Shown here in pieces: positions 26,899-35,573 of a stretch of 64,000 bases of DNA; position 1 is the first letter of the stretch; each line of letters starts with the position of its first letter. This stretch comes from Streptomyces pseudovenezuelae. Lineage in GTDB: Bacteria; Actinomycetota; Actinomycetes; Streptomycetales; Streptomycetaceae. The notes beneath the pieces are model-generated. The model made no database searches. It saw only the letters and a list, made by a program, of their open reading frames with translations, and was not told the DNA's origin. The translations under genes and the position numbers were made by a program. The stretch covers positions 44,357-108,356 of the forward strand of contig NZ_JARXVH010000024.1 in assembly GCF_029892565.1 (NCBI RefSeq). The letters are read 5' to 3'.

Positions 26899-27111
26899 AT
26901 GCCGAAGGGGAGAGGTGCCCGCGGAGTGAAGTCGGCGGCCCGGACCGTCGGGCTGCTGGAACTGCTCGCCGCTCGGGGCGAACAGCCCTCACGTCTGCAC
27001 CAACTCGCGGAGGAGCTGGGTGCGCCGCGCAGCAGCATGTACCAGCTGCTCCAGACCCCCGTCGACTGCGGATGGGTCCGCACCGACGCCACCGGCTCCC
27101 TCTACCTTTGA
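26899..27111 (+). pseudogene. IclR-family regulator, truncated by IS200/IS605 insertion
   Basis: The first 70 residues are an IclR-type winged helix: SAARTVGLLELLA, LAEELGAPRSSMYQLLQT and GWVRTDATGSLY. In the family a ligand-binding domain of about 180 residues follows. Here the frame ends at a TGA that belongs to TTGAT, the exact point where an IS200/IS605 element begins. The regulator of the glucarate genes is thus probably lost; a free DNA-binding domain might still be made. Confidence 0.85.
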
Positions 27112-27212
27112 TCTTGTGCAGTGCTCTCCCGTTCACGGGGGAGGTGAAGGGCATCTCAGTACTGCTCTGACCTCGGTTTGGGTGCGGGTCTGCGCTGTTG
27201 GCCTTGGTCAGA

Positions 27213-27611
27213 TCACACGGGGCGCCGCTGGTTTTCGATGTACTGGGGTACGACGGTCAGCGGTGCTCCGCCGCAGCTTCCGGCGATGTACGACCCGGGC
27301 CAGAAATGGCCGGCCCACAGATACCGGCGGACATGCGCGTCGTACTCCGTGCGCAGGTATCGGGAGGAGACGCCCTTGAGGGAGTTGACCAGCCTGGAGA
27401 GCTGGACCTTGGGCGGGTGGTGCACCAGCAGATGGACGTGGTCCTCTTCGCCGTTGAACTGCTTCAGCTCGGCCTCGAAGTCCTGGCAGACCTCTCGCAT
27501 GATTGCCTCGCACCTGGTCAGCATCTCGCCCGTGAACGCCTTTCGCCGGTATTTGGTGACGAACACCAAGTGGACGTGAAGGTTGTGGACAACGTGACGG
27601 CCTGTTCGCAC
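27213..27611 (-). CDS. tnpA: IS200/IS605 Y1 transposase TnpA
   Basis: A small HUH single-strand transposase. HVHLVFVTKYR starts the fold, the metal-binding HUH pair lies in EDHVHLLVHHPP, and the catalytic Tyr is in VVPQYIENQ near the C-terminus. All key residues are present. The normal start appears shifted: an ATG 15-20 bases upstream is one base out of frame with the protein, so either the GTG at 27611 is used or a one-base insertion has weakened the gene. Confidence 0.8.
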   Translation of the reverse strand: MRTGRHVVHNLHVHLVFVTKYRRKAFTGEMLTRCEAIMREVCQDFEAELKQFNGEEDHVHLLVHHPPKVQLSRLVNSLKGVSSRYLRTEYDAHVRRYLWAGHFWPGSYIAGSCGGAPLTVVPQYIENQRRPV

Positions 27612-27664
27612 ATCGGGATTTGGAGTCCATCGTGGCGACGTGAACCAATCGATAGGGTGATCGC

Positions 27665-28245
27665 GTGGGTGCGGATCGTGTTCAGGAGAAGTGGCAGTTC
27701 GGGCACCGCGCCCGGCTGGCGCTGACACCTGCGCAGATCCGGCTCATGGACGACCAGGCGCATGCGGCCCGCACCATGTGGAACTGTCTGCACGAGTGGT
27801 GATTGATGCTCCCCAAGGACAAGCGTTCCCTGGCCGCGGCCGACATCGCGATCCGTCAGGCCCGCAAGGAGATCGACTGGCTCGGTGTGCTCCCCGCCCA
27901 GGCCGCGCAGGCGGTGCTGAAGACGTACGTCCAGGCCTGGCGGAACTGCTGGGACGGCCGCGCCGACGCCCCGAACTTCAAGGCCCGCATCCGCACGGTG
28001 ATGTCCGTGGACATTCCGCAGGGCCGGGACTTGAACATCGCCCGTGTGCACCGCCGCTGGGGCATGGTCAACATCCCCAGGATCGGCCGCGTCCGCTTCC
28101 GCTGGACGAAAAAACTCCCGGTCGGCAAGCACGCCACCACCGCCAACCGTGTCACCGGGGCCCGGCTGGTCAAGGACGCTCTCGGCTGGCACATCGCCTT
28201 CCGCGTCCAGGCACTCGAAGCCAGGCCCCAGTCACACACCGGCCC
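27665..28245 (+). pseudogene. TnpB remnant with premature stop and lost C-terminus
   Basis: From GTG 27665 the frame reads a TnpB N-terminus (FGHRARLALTPAQ, MWNCLHEW) and then hits TGA at 27800. After that it continues in the same frame with MLPKDKRSLAAADIAIRQAR, VMSVDIPQGRDL and LVKDALGWHIAFRVQ. Homology ends just before the first RuvC catalytic motif, where IS5-type sequence begins. No nuclease activity is possible. Confidence 0.8.
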
Positions 28246-28253
28246 GGCCGGGT

Positions 28254-28811
28254 GGCCCCGGACCACAGGGTGCGGCCCTGGCCGTCGCTGATCGTGGTGG
28301 TCTTGATGGTGTTCTGCTTGCGTTTGCCGGAGACGAAGGCCCGCCGTCCGGGCCTGCCCGCCTTCGGACGGCGGACCTGGGTCTCCATCCCGTCGATCCT
28401 GAGCGTGACCTGCTCGGCCTCGGCGTAGGCGAACACGTCCTCCAACGTGCGCAGCCGCAGCCCGGGCCGCTCCGGGATGGCGAACCCGCACTCGGCGAGC
28501 AGCGGACGGATCTCACTGATCGCTCGGCCGATCGTGAACGAGCCCACCTGGTAGATCACACCGAGGGCGGCATGAGTGAGCCCGGTCCGCAGATGCACCA
28601 GCGTCACCAGCAGCCGGTCGACGAAGACCAGCTCGTGCTTCGGCCCGGCCCCCGCCTCCCGTTTCCGGGAACCGTGACGCCGCTCATCACGCCCGGATTC
28701 ACACCGCGCTTCCCAGCGCGCGGCGAACTCCGCGGCGAGCTCACCCAGGTGCTCCTCCGACAGACCGCAGAAGGCGGAATGGGACATGGTCACGCGGGCC
28801 TGACTCGTCAT
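28254..28811 (-). pseudogene. IS5-type DDE transposase, C-terminal part missing
   Basis: This minus-strand gene encodes the N-terminal helix-turn-helix region (LRTGLTHAALGVIYQVG) and the first catalytic Asp in LRIDGMETQVRRP. It then runs to ISDGQGRTLWSGA, where family members continue with two more catalytic acids. It ends at about 28254 against the TnpB remnant. The start could be the ATG at 28811 or 28787. Confidence 0.75.
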
Positions 28812-28865
28812 CACACCCGAATCAACTCGCGCGACCTTCGCCATGCCCCCACCTGCGACCAAGAT

Positions 28866-28887
28866 TAATCACGGGGCAGCCCGTTAG
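28866..28887 (+). repeat. IS-end-like repeat, copy A
   Basis: AATCACGGGGCAGCCCGTTA lies just outside the truncated IS5-type gene and overlaps the stop codon of the XRE regulator. A near copy in the same orientation lies at 30732. It is probably the terminus of the IS5-type element. Confidence 0.4.
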
Positions 28888-29732
28888 CGGCGGATCTGAG
28901 CGTTCACTGTGGGATGCGCGTCATCGCTGTCCGCGCCCAGGCCCACGAGCAGGCGCAGTCCGTCCTCGGCGGGGCTGCCGGGAGCTGCGGACAGAACCAG
29001 CAGCTCCATACCCGATTCATTCGGTAGTGCGAAGTTCTCCTGGTGCAGTTCCAGCAGTCCGACCAGCGGGTGGCGGTACGCCTTGCGTCCATGGGTGCGG
29101 GCGCGCACGTCTGCGCGGGCCCAGAGGCGGCGGAAGCGCTCGCTGCCCATCGCCAGTTCGCCGATGAGCGAGGCCAGGCGGGGGTCCTCGGGGTATTTGC
29201 CGGCGGCCAGGCGCAGATGCCCGACCACGTCGAGGGTGCATTTCTCCCAGTCCGCGTAAAGGCCGCGCTCGGCCTCCTCAAGAAAGATGTGCCGGGCGGT
29301 GTTCAGGCCCGGCATCGGCCGGCCGAAGAGGAGCCCGGCGAGGCGGTTCCCGGCGAGCACGTCCAGGCGGTGGTCCATGATCAGCGCGGGTGCGTCGGCG
29401 ACCAGGTCGAGGACGCGCAGCAGTTCCGGCCGGACCCGTCCGGTCGGCGCCTTCGCGTGGCGGCGGCGCTGCCGGGCGAGCCGGAAGAGGTGCCCGCGTT
29501 CGGTCTCGTCGAGACCGAGGACGCGGGCGAGCGCGTCGAGGACCTGCTCGGAGGGCTGGGTCGCGCGGCCCTGCTCCAGGCGTACGTAGTAGTCGACGCT
29601 GACGCCGGAAAGGTGCGCGACCTCTTCGCGGCGCAGCCCTTCGACCCGACGGCGGCTGTCGGTGGGGATGCCCACGACCGCCGGGTCGACCCGGGAACGC
29701 CGGGTCCGCAGGAAGCCCGCAAGATCGTCCAT
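28884..29732 (-). CDS. XRE-family regulator with MmyB-like ligand domain
   Basis: A 282-residue regulator. An N-terminal XRE helix-turn-helix (LRREEVAHLSGVSVDYYVRL, then EQGRATQPSEQVLDALAR) is followed by the MmyB-type ligand-binding domain typical of actinobacteria. ATG 29732 is the family start; the open frame continues upstream without homology. It diverges from an NAD(P)H oxidoreductase gene at 29871, the usual arrangement for a regulator and its target. Confidence 0.9.
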   Translation of the reverse strand: MDDLAGFLRTRRSRVDPAVVGIPTDSRRRVEGLRREEVAHLSGVSVDYYVRLEQGRATQPSEQVLDALARVLGLDETERGHLFRLARQRRRHAKAPTGRVRPELLRVLDLVADAPALIMDHRLDVLAGNRLAGLLFGRPMPGLNTARHIFLEEAERGLYADWEKCTLDVVGHLRLAAGKYPEDPRLASLIGELAMGSERFRRLWARADVRARTHGRKAYRHPLVGLLELHQENFALPNESGMELLVLSAAPGSPAEDGLRLLVGLGADSDDAHPTVNAQIRR

Positions 29733-29870
29733 GCCCCCAGTATGGCCTCGGTAGTGCCCGTGAAGGTGGTCCTGCCGATACCAGGAAGTCCCGTCCGATG
29801 GAAGAAGCGCCCCTGAACGCCGGGCGTCGCGGCGCCCAGGATCGGAGGCATCCGATCCGAAGGAGTTCTC

Positions 29871-30650
29871 ATGAAGACGCTGATCGTCTACGCCCACCCG
29901 GAGCCGAAGTCGCTCAACAGCTCGCTGAAGGACCTCGCGGTGTCCACCTTGGAGAACGCCGGGCACGAGGTACGGGTGAGCGATCTTTACGCGATGAACT
30001 GGAAGGCGGTCGTGGACGCCGCGGACTACGGCCCCGACGCCTCAAGTCCGCTGAAGGTTGCCCTGGACTCGGGCCGGGCCTTCGACGCCGGCACTCTCAC
30101 CCCGGACGTCCTCGCAGAGCAGGAGAAGCTGCTGTGGGCCGACACCATCGTCTTCCAGTTCCCGCTGTGGTGGTACACGATGCCCGCGATCCTCAAAGGC
30201 TGGGTGGACCGGGTGTTCACCTACCACTTCGCCTACGGCGTCGGCGAGCACAGCGACACCAGGTACGGCGAGCGCTTCGGCGAAGGCACCCTCGCTGGCA
30301 GGAAGGCTCTGCTGTCGGTGACCGCCGGCGGCCCGGAGTCGCACTACGCCGCTCGCGGGATCAACGGCCCCATCGACGATCTGCTGTTCCCGATCCACCA
30401 CGGCATCCTCTACTACCCGGGCATCGAGGTGCTGCCGCCGTTCGTGCTGTACGGCACCGACCGGATGACCAGCGTGGAGTACCCGGACGTCGCCAAGGCA
30501 TGGGAGCAGCGCCTGCTCACCCTGGAGTCCACCGAGCCGATCGCGTTCCGGCGGCAGAACTTCGGTGACTACGAGATCCCCTCGCTGCACCTGAAGGAGG
30601 GACTGGAGCCGGCGGGCCGCACGGGTTTCGGGCTGCACGTGCGCGGCTAA
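29871..30650 (+). CDS. NAD(P)H oxidoreductase, flavodoxin-like fold
   Basis: A 259-residue flavoprotein of the NQO/MdaB type, reducing quinones or similar electrophiles with NAD(P)H. It begins LIVYAHPEPKSLNSSL, the FMN/FAD phosphate loop, and has FQFPLWWYTMPAILKGWVDR, the classical active-site signature. AGGAG precedes the ATG. It diverges from the XRE/MmyB regulator, which probably controls it in response to a small electrophile. Confidence 0.92.
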   Translation: MKTLIVYAHPEPKSLNSSLKDLAVSTLENAGHEVRVSDLYAMNWKAVVDAADYGPDASSPLKVALDSGRAFDAGTLTPDVLAEQEKLLWADTIVFQFPLWWYTMPAILKGWVDRVFTYHFAYGVGEHSDTRYGERFGEGTLAGRKALLSVTAGGPESHYAARGINGPIDDLLFPIHHGILYYPGIEVLPPFVLYGTDRMTSVEYPDVAKAWEQRLLTLESTEPIAFRRQNFGDYEIPSLHLKEGLEPAGRTGFGLHVRG

Positions 30651-30731
30651 CGGGATGACTCGTGCTCGCCCGCCCCACGGCCTGCTGCATCACCCACCAG
30701 CCGAACCTCCAGGCCCACACGCCTCAAGACC

Positions 30732-30753
30732 AATCGCGGGGCAGCTCGTTACG
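30732..30753 (+). repeat. IS-end-like repeat, copy B
   Basis: AATCGCGGGGCAGCTCGTTA differs from the copy at 28866 at two positions over 20 bases and has the same orientation. It lies exactly where recognisable AraC-family coding sequence begins, suggesting an IS end that cut off the 5' part of that gene. Confidence 0.4.
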
Positions 30754-31620
30754 CTGCGACCCGCAGGTGGAAGACGGATTTAGGGCTCGGGTCGGTATCA
30801 GTGATTTCGGCGCGATGCAGGCGACGCTGTTGACCACGATGCCGCACTCGGTCCACCGCTCGCGCAAGCTCATCCGCCAGGCCGATCCCGAAGTGCTCAA
30901 GGTGGGCTGCATCGTGCGCGGTGGCGCCACGGTGACGCAAAACGGGCAGCGCGCGGATCCAGGGGTCGGCGACCTGATGCTGTTCGACACCTCGCGTCCC
31001 TTCCTGGGCAGGCACGCGCCGCATATCCCGACGAGCCAGCTGCTGCTTCTGCGCTTCCCGCGCTCACTGCTGCCGTTGCCCGACCGGGACCTGCGGAGTC
31101 TGAACGGGGTTCGCATCCCGGCGCGCAGGGCATCGGTGCACCCTCGTCCCAGTTCCTGCTGCAGCTCGCCCGGCACATGCACGAACTCAGCCCGTCCGAC
31201 ACCGCCCGTCTGTCCACCCTCACCCTCGACGTGCTCACCACGGCACTCGCCGGTGCACTGGACACCTCGGGCACGGGGCCACCACACACCTGGCAGCGCG
31301 CGCTGATGGCCCAGATCCAGGCTTTCATCCGGGACAACCTCGGCGAGCCGTATCTGACCCCGGACGCGATCGCCGCCGCCCACCACATCTCCCCGCGCTA
31401 CCTGCACAAACTGTTCCAGCAGCACGGGCACACCGTCGCCGGCCGGCTCCGCGAACGCCGCCCGCTGGGGGTTCACCAGCCCCGCCCACTTCAGCCAGGC
31501 CTTCCGCGCCGCGTACGGATGCGCCCCTCGTGAATTCCGCCGGCAGCGTGCAACCGTGCGCGGAGACAAAAGACCTGTGCACTCACACGTAACGACAGGC
31601 CCAGATGTGAGGTGCACCCT
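30754..31620 (+). pseudogene. AraC-family regulator with truncation, frameshift and internal deletion
   Basis: The first part reads the ligand-binding domain of an AraC-type activator (FRARVGISDFGAMQ, VRGGATVTQNGQ, DLMLFDTSRPF). Near 31130-31145 the frame changes and continues with QFLLQLARHMHELSPSD and the first helix-turn-helix (ISPRYLHKLFQQHG). After RLRERR about 30 residues are missing and a third frame resumes ARWGFTSPAHFSQAFRAAYG, the second helix-turn-helix. The N-terminus is also missing. At least three lesions make it non-functional. Confidence 0.85.
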
Positions 31621-31660
31621 CTGATGGAGAGGAACCGTAGGCCCATCACCAGGGAGAACC

Positions 31661-32107
31661 ATGACATTACGCAAGATCGTTGCAGTCACTCTCGCGTCAC
31701 TGGCCCTCACCGGCGCCGGTCTGGCGACATCGGCATCCGCCGCTCCGGCGGCCCCCACCACGCAACCCGGCTGGCCGGTCGTAATCACCGTAGGCCAAGG
31801 TCGCGCCGCCTGTCCGCAGTACTTCCTGTGCATCTGGACGGGTCACAACTACACCGGTAGCGGCCGCGGCTACGGCGGCAGCGTCAAACACGGTGACTGG
31901 ACATCGTGGTTCAACAGCGAAACCAAGGGAAACTGGGAGAACAACGTTCATTCCGCCGTGAACCAGACCACCATCCCGGTCAGGTTCCTCGACATACACG
32001 GTGTTCTCGGGACCCCCATCGGTGACCTCTACCCGGGCTACAACGTGGGGGACGACTGGACGGGCGCCAACAAAGCGGACGGAATGGTCTACCCAGACGA
32101 TCTCTAG
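31661..32107 (+). CDS. Secreted peptidase-inhibitor (I36)-like protein
   Basis: A 148-residue secreted protein with a clear signal peptide (residues 1-28, cut near ASAAPA). The mature part has FLCIWTGHNYTG and a Cys pair, like the crystallin-type fold of peptidase inhibitor family I36 (SMI of Streptomyces). GGGAG sits six bases before the ATG. Function as a metalloprotease inhibitor is inferred from the family only. Confidence 0.7.
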   Translation: MTLRKIVAVTLASLALTGAGLATSASAAPAAPTTQPGWPVVITVGQGRAACPQYFLCIWTGHNYTGSGRGYGGSVKHGDWTSWFNSETKGNWENNVHSAVNQTTIPVRFLDIHGVLGTPIGDLYPGYNVGDDWTGANKADGMVYPDDL

Positions 32108-32660
32108 CCAACCTCGCTCCGAGTGAGCGACTTTGCTCCTGACTGCCTGGCACTCATCGAGCACTCGGACGTGGTGTCTCACCCGCACGCGATGCCCGGC
32201 CGGTGGGACATGCTGTACCGCGTCTTCGATGCCCCTCGACTCCGCCGACCCCGCGCGGCCGCCCTGCGCCGTGCCCGGGCCGAGCATGCCGGTACGGCGG
32301 ACAATGCGCCACAGACACCGCCGGTCCGACGTACGGCATGAACGTGCAAGCAGCTTCGTCGAGGCCCGGCATCGCTCATGTGCTCAGCGTGCCCGAACAG
32401 CGCATGAGGTTCTCCGGGACATCAATCCGACACCGCTGCCCGCCTACGCCTCCCGAAACGGCCAGCGAGCGCCCTCGGTTGACCTTGCTCATCGACCAGC
32501 AGAGGTCACCTCCAGACCGCTGGCGACAGGGATCGTCGACCTGGACCGCCAGTCCATCAACCGCATCGAATGGCCGTTCCACGTGTTGCGGCCGAGACAG
32601 GCTGCCGGAAAGGCTGGGTGGCGACCAAGCCACCGTTCCTCATGGGAGGTTGGCAACAGA
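32108..32660. other. Gap between two small secreted-protein genes
   Basis: About 550 bases. One plus-strand frame (32123-32341) has moderate codon bias but no recognisable motif and no ribosome-binding site; I do not call it a gene. The second half must hold the promoter for the gene at 32661, which has GGGAGGT before its ATG. Confidence 0.4.
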
Positions 32661-33140
32661 ATGCGCGACAAACGATCCTTACCCGGACTCATCGGCGCCC
32701 TGGTCGTCGTCCTGGCGGCCCTGTTCGGCGCGGGGCCGGCCCAGGCCGCCGACAGCCCGTCCGGTCACTATCTGATGCTGCCGACAGCACCACACAGCGC
32801 GGCGGCCAGGTCCGCCGTCGCTCACTCGCCGGGGATCAGCCCGGCCGCGAACAAGGTCGTACACGTGGCCGTCGGCGACGGAGTCGCTTGCGATAGTGGC
32901 AACTTCTGCACTGCTGTCTGGGATCCCACCACGAACGACTGGAAGGTCTTCTTCCTGTTCCAGTGTGCTCTCTACTCGCTCTCCTACTGGAATGGCGACG
33001 GGTACTACGCCAACTCCCAGACCGGCGGAGCCGTCGCCATTGTCTACGGGCAGAGCGGCAACGAGCTGGTACGCGCTCCCGTCGAACCCGTCACCTACTT
33101 GTACAACTGGGACCCGGCATGGTCCATCCGCAACTGCTGA
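32661..33140 (+). CDS. Small secreted protein, hypothetical
   Basis: A 159-residue protein with a signal peptide (LIGALVVVLAALFGAGPAQA). The mature part is rich in Tyr, Trp and Asn, with three Cys residues (ACDSGNFC and FQCALYS) and a C-terminal Cys. The pattern recalls small I36-like or lectin-like exoproteins, and an I36-like gene lies upstream, but I do not recognise a family. ATG 32661 is chosen for its ribosome-binding site and the signal peptide that follows. Confidence 0.7.
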   Translation: MRDKRSLPGLIGALVVVLAALFGAGPAQAADSPSGHYLMLPTAPHSAAARSAVAHSPGISPAANKVVHVAVGDGVACDSGNFCTAVWDPTTNDWKVFFLFQCALYSLSYWNGDGYYANSQTGGAVAIVYGQSGNELVRAPVEPVTYLYNWDPAWSIRNC

Positions 33141-33470
33141 CGCCGAGCAGCGTGCCGGCGGGTCATTTCGCGCTGGTGACCTGCTCGTTCGACGGGCGGT
33201 GCTCGCGGCTCCGCCGGGTAATGCAGGGGCGTAGGGCACTGCCCGGGCGGGTGTAGACGTAGCGTCGCGCCGCGCAGATCTGCAGCGGGTTCAGCTCGTC
33301 GACCTCGGCGGGGGAGGCCCGCAGATCCTTCGGCTGCGGGCCGGTGGACAGCATGTACCGGGGCCGGTCGGCAGGACAAGCGAGTGAGCGTCGCCGATGG
33401 CCATGTTGTACGCGAGCTGCGCTCCATCGCGGCGCATGGAGCAATCGTCAATACCTGTGGATCGGCGATT
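33141..33470. other. Gap, no gene recognised
   Basis: 330 bases between a plus-strand gene and a convergent minus-strand gene. A minus-strand frame at 33163-33444 has fair codon bias but no motif and is not called. No strong hairpin was found. Confidence 0.4.
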
Positions 33471-33827
33471 TCAGGGGGTGCTGAGTCGATAGGTCCACAT
33501 CTCGACCATCTGACCGTGGAGAAGTCGAATCAGCCAGATGAGACGGCTGTCTATCGCGCCTGGGTGACTTTCGTGGCCGACGCCGCCGACCACGGACAGC
33601 AGGTCATCGGTGCCGAGGATCGTGTCGATGTAGAAACGGAGTCCTGGCCGGGTGGCGTGGGTCTGCGTGACCGCTCGTTGAACGTCGGCGGGGCCATTGA
33701 CCTCTGGATGTGCGTGGTCGGTCCAGTCGGGGCTGAGTACTTCCGGGGCGGCGGAGGTGTCGCCCGTGTTCCACATCTGGAAGTACCGCTGTACGACCTG
33801 GTGGGAGGAAGCCGGGTGCTCGTGCAT
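33471..33827 (-). CDS. SnoaL/NTF2-like protein
   Basis: A protein of about 118 residues with the SnoaL/NTF2 cone fold pattern: QVVQRYFQMWNTGD, LSPDWTDHAHPE, THATRPGLRFYIDTILG and IDSRLIWLIRLLHGQMVEMW. ATG 33827 has GGAG six bases upstream and is preferred; ATG 33839 is four codons earlier. Members bind or isomerise small hydrophobic compounds. Function here is unknown. The IS256 remnant lies directly upstream. Confidence 0.75.
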   Translation of the reverse strand: MHEHPASSHQVVQRYFQMWNTGDTSAAPEVLSPDWTDHAHPEVNGPADVQRAVTQTHATRPGLRFYIDTILGTDDLLSVVGGVGHESHPGAIDSRLIWLIRLLHGQMVEMWTYRLSTP

Positions 33828-33879
33828 CGTGTTCTCCATTGCTCCTGGCAGGAAGTCGCGTTCGAGAGGAACCGTAGGA

Positions 33880-34715
33880 TCACGCCGCGCGCGTGTCTCC
33901 GCGTTCGGCCAGGACGCCGTTCTCGAACCTGGCCCCGGCGCGGACCAGGGAGACCAGGTGGGCGCCGGGGATCGCGTGCCAGCGGTCTTGGGCGGATTCG
34001 ACGAGCTTGAAGACCATCGCGAGCGCGGCGGCCGGGCTGCCGGCACCGCGGGTGACCTTGGTCCGCAGCTTGACCGTCGAGGACGTCGACTCGATCGGAT
34101 TCGTGGTCCGCAGGTGATCCGGTGTTCGGCCGGGAAGTCGTAGCATGCCAGCAGTTTCTCCTGGTCGTCGATGATCTTGGCGACGGCCTTGGGCCACTTC
34201 GCGCCGTAGGTCTTCACGAACGCCTCGATGGCCTTCTGTGCGTGGGCGCGGTCGTCGGCGTTGTGGATCTCCTGCATCGCCTTCGTCGCGCCCGGCTGAG
34301 CAGACTTCGGCAGGGCGTTCGATGCATTCCGGGCCTTATGGACCCAGCACCGCTGATGGTGAGCCGCAGGGAAGACCTCGGCCAGGGCCTTCCACAGGCC
34401 CATCGCGCCGTCGCCGACCACCAGCTCGGGGTCGCGCATGCCGCGGCGACGGCAGTCGCGCAGCAGGTCCGCCCACGACTCGGTGGACTCCCGCAGGCCG
34501 TCGGCCAGCGAGATCAGCTCCTTGGTGCCGTCCAGCCGCACTCCGAGCAGGATCAGCACGCATGAGTGTGCTTGGCCGAGCCGGACCTTGGGGTGAACGC
34601 GGTCCGCCCGCACGTAGACGTAGTCGCGGTCGGACAGGTCGCGGTCCTGGAAGACGGCGTGGTCGTCCTGCCACTGCCTGGTCAGCCGGGTCACGGTCGC
34701 GGCCGGCAGGCCGGC
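33880..34715 (-). pseudogene. IS256-family transposase, 5' truncated and frameshifted
   Basis: This is the middle and C-terminal part of a Mutator/IS256 transposase. It includes DYVYVRADRVHPKVRLG (first catalytic Asp), ELVVGDGAMGLWKALAEVFP (second Asp) and HQRCWVHKARN. Near 34115 one base is missing, so AEHRI shifts into a new frame that continues LRTTNPIESTSSTVKLRTK and ends ARFENGVLAER. The N-terminal third is absent; an IS5-type fragment on the opposite strand replaces it. Confidence 0.85.
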
Positions 34716-35171
34716 CGCGCCGTCATCGATGCCGGCAAGAAAATCGCGGGCCGCAAACGCCACATCGGGGTCGACACCCTCGGCTTGCTCCTGGCCGTCC
34801 GGGTCACCGCAGCGAGTGTCTCCGACAACGTCGGCGACATACACCTGGTGTCCCACATCGCCGCCACTCACCCTCGCGTGACCAAAGCATGGGCCGACAG
34901 CGGATACCGCACCAAAGCCATCGGCCACGGCGCCCGCCTCGGCATCGACGTCGAAGTCGTCCAACGCGAGCCGCGCGTCAAAGGCTTCAAGGTGATTCCG
35001 CGGCGCTGGGTCGTCGAGCGCACCTTCGGCTGGCTCATGCATCACCGCCGCCTGGCCTGCGACTACGAGACCCACCCTCACCGCTCCGAAGCCATAATCC
35101 ACGTCGCGATGATCGACCTCATAAGCCGCAGACTCACCCGAGAATCCACCCTCCACTGGCGCGACACCTGA
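34716..35171 (+). pseudogene. IS5-family transposase, C-terminal fragment
   Basis: The plus-strand frame from about 34716 reads VIDAGKKIAGRKRHIGVDTL, then ADSGYRTKAIGHGARLGI, then GFKVIPRRWVVERTFGWL and HHRRLACDYE. This is the second half of an IS5-type transposase with the last catalytic Asp and Glu. The first half is missing; the junction with the IS256 remnant lies at about 34715-34725. Confidence 0.8.
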
Positions 35172-35243
35172 ACCTCGGACCAAACAACCCCACCGGGACA
35201 AAACGCCCTTTTAGGCTGCCTGCTCACGGCCTTCTGCAGGAGA

Positions 35244-35573
35244 TCAAGGGTGATGCTCCCACTCGCCGAGCTCGGAGTTCCAGCGCAATGCGCCGCGGGT
35301 CGCTTGCTGAGCATCGGGGGTGAGATCGAGCCCCGCGAGGGCATCGAGCGCCTTGTCTGTCGCCTCGGTGGGGATGTGCAACCGAAGCTGCCGCGTCAGA
35401 TCTTCGGCGATGAGTAAGCGACGACTGCGCTCTGCCAGGACGTGCTCGTCACGTGGGTCGATGCCGCGACGAAAGACACGGCGAAGTGCGGTTCGGGCCG
35501 TCTCGTAAGCACCCTGTGCCGCCAGCCCGGCGAGTGCCTGCCCCTGGAACCTCGACTGCCACAACTGCGACAA
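35244..35573 (-). CDS. Hypothetical protein fragment
   Basis: A 109-residue frame with good codon bias, rich in Arg and Leu and probably helical, ending ALRWNSELGEWEHHP. I do not recognise a family. It overlaps the 5' side of the recombinase remnant on the other strand by about 40 bases, so at least one of the two is a broken piece. It may be the C-terminal part of a longer protein. Confidence 0.35.
   Translation of the reverse strand: MSQLWQSRFQGQALAGLAAQGAYETARTALRRVFRRGIDPRDEHVLAERSRRLLIAEDLTRQLRLHIPTEATDKALDALAGLDLTPDAQQATRGALRWNSELGEWEHHP

Larger units (their letters stand above)
27113..28245. mobile_element. IS200/IS605-family element with divergent tnpA and tnpB, 3' end lost
   Basis: The left end abuts TTGAT (27108-27112) and carries a hairpin with CTCCC/GGGAG arms at 27125-27141. 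A minus-strand tnpA and a plus-strand tnpB diverge from about 27640, the classical order of this family. The right end is missing because tnpB runs into a truncated IS5-type gene at about 28245-28254. TTGAT is the target sequence known for ISDra2, so the insertion point fits family behaviour. Confidence 0.7.

Noticed and set aside
33163..33444. Minus-strand ORF of 93 codons
   Set aside because: No ribosome-binding site, no family and an odd basic composition; the segment is probably non-coding.
31627..33878. 15-base direct repeat GAGAGGAACCGTAGG at 31627 and 33864
   Set aside because: In 64 kb of GC-rich DNA a few 15-base repeats are expected by chance, the flanks do not match, and no element is bounded by them.
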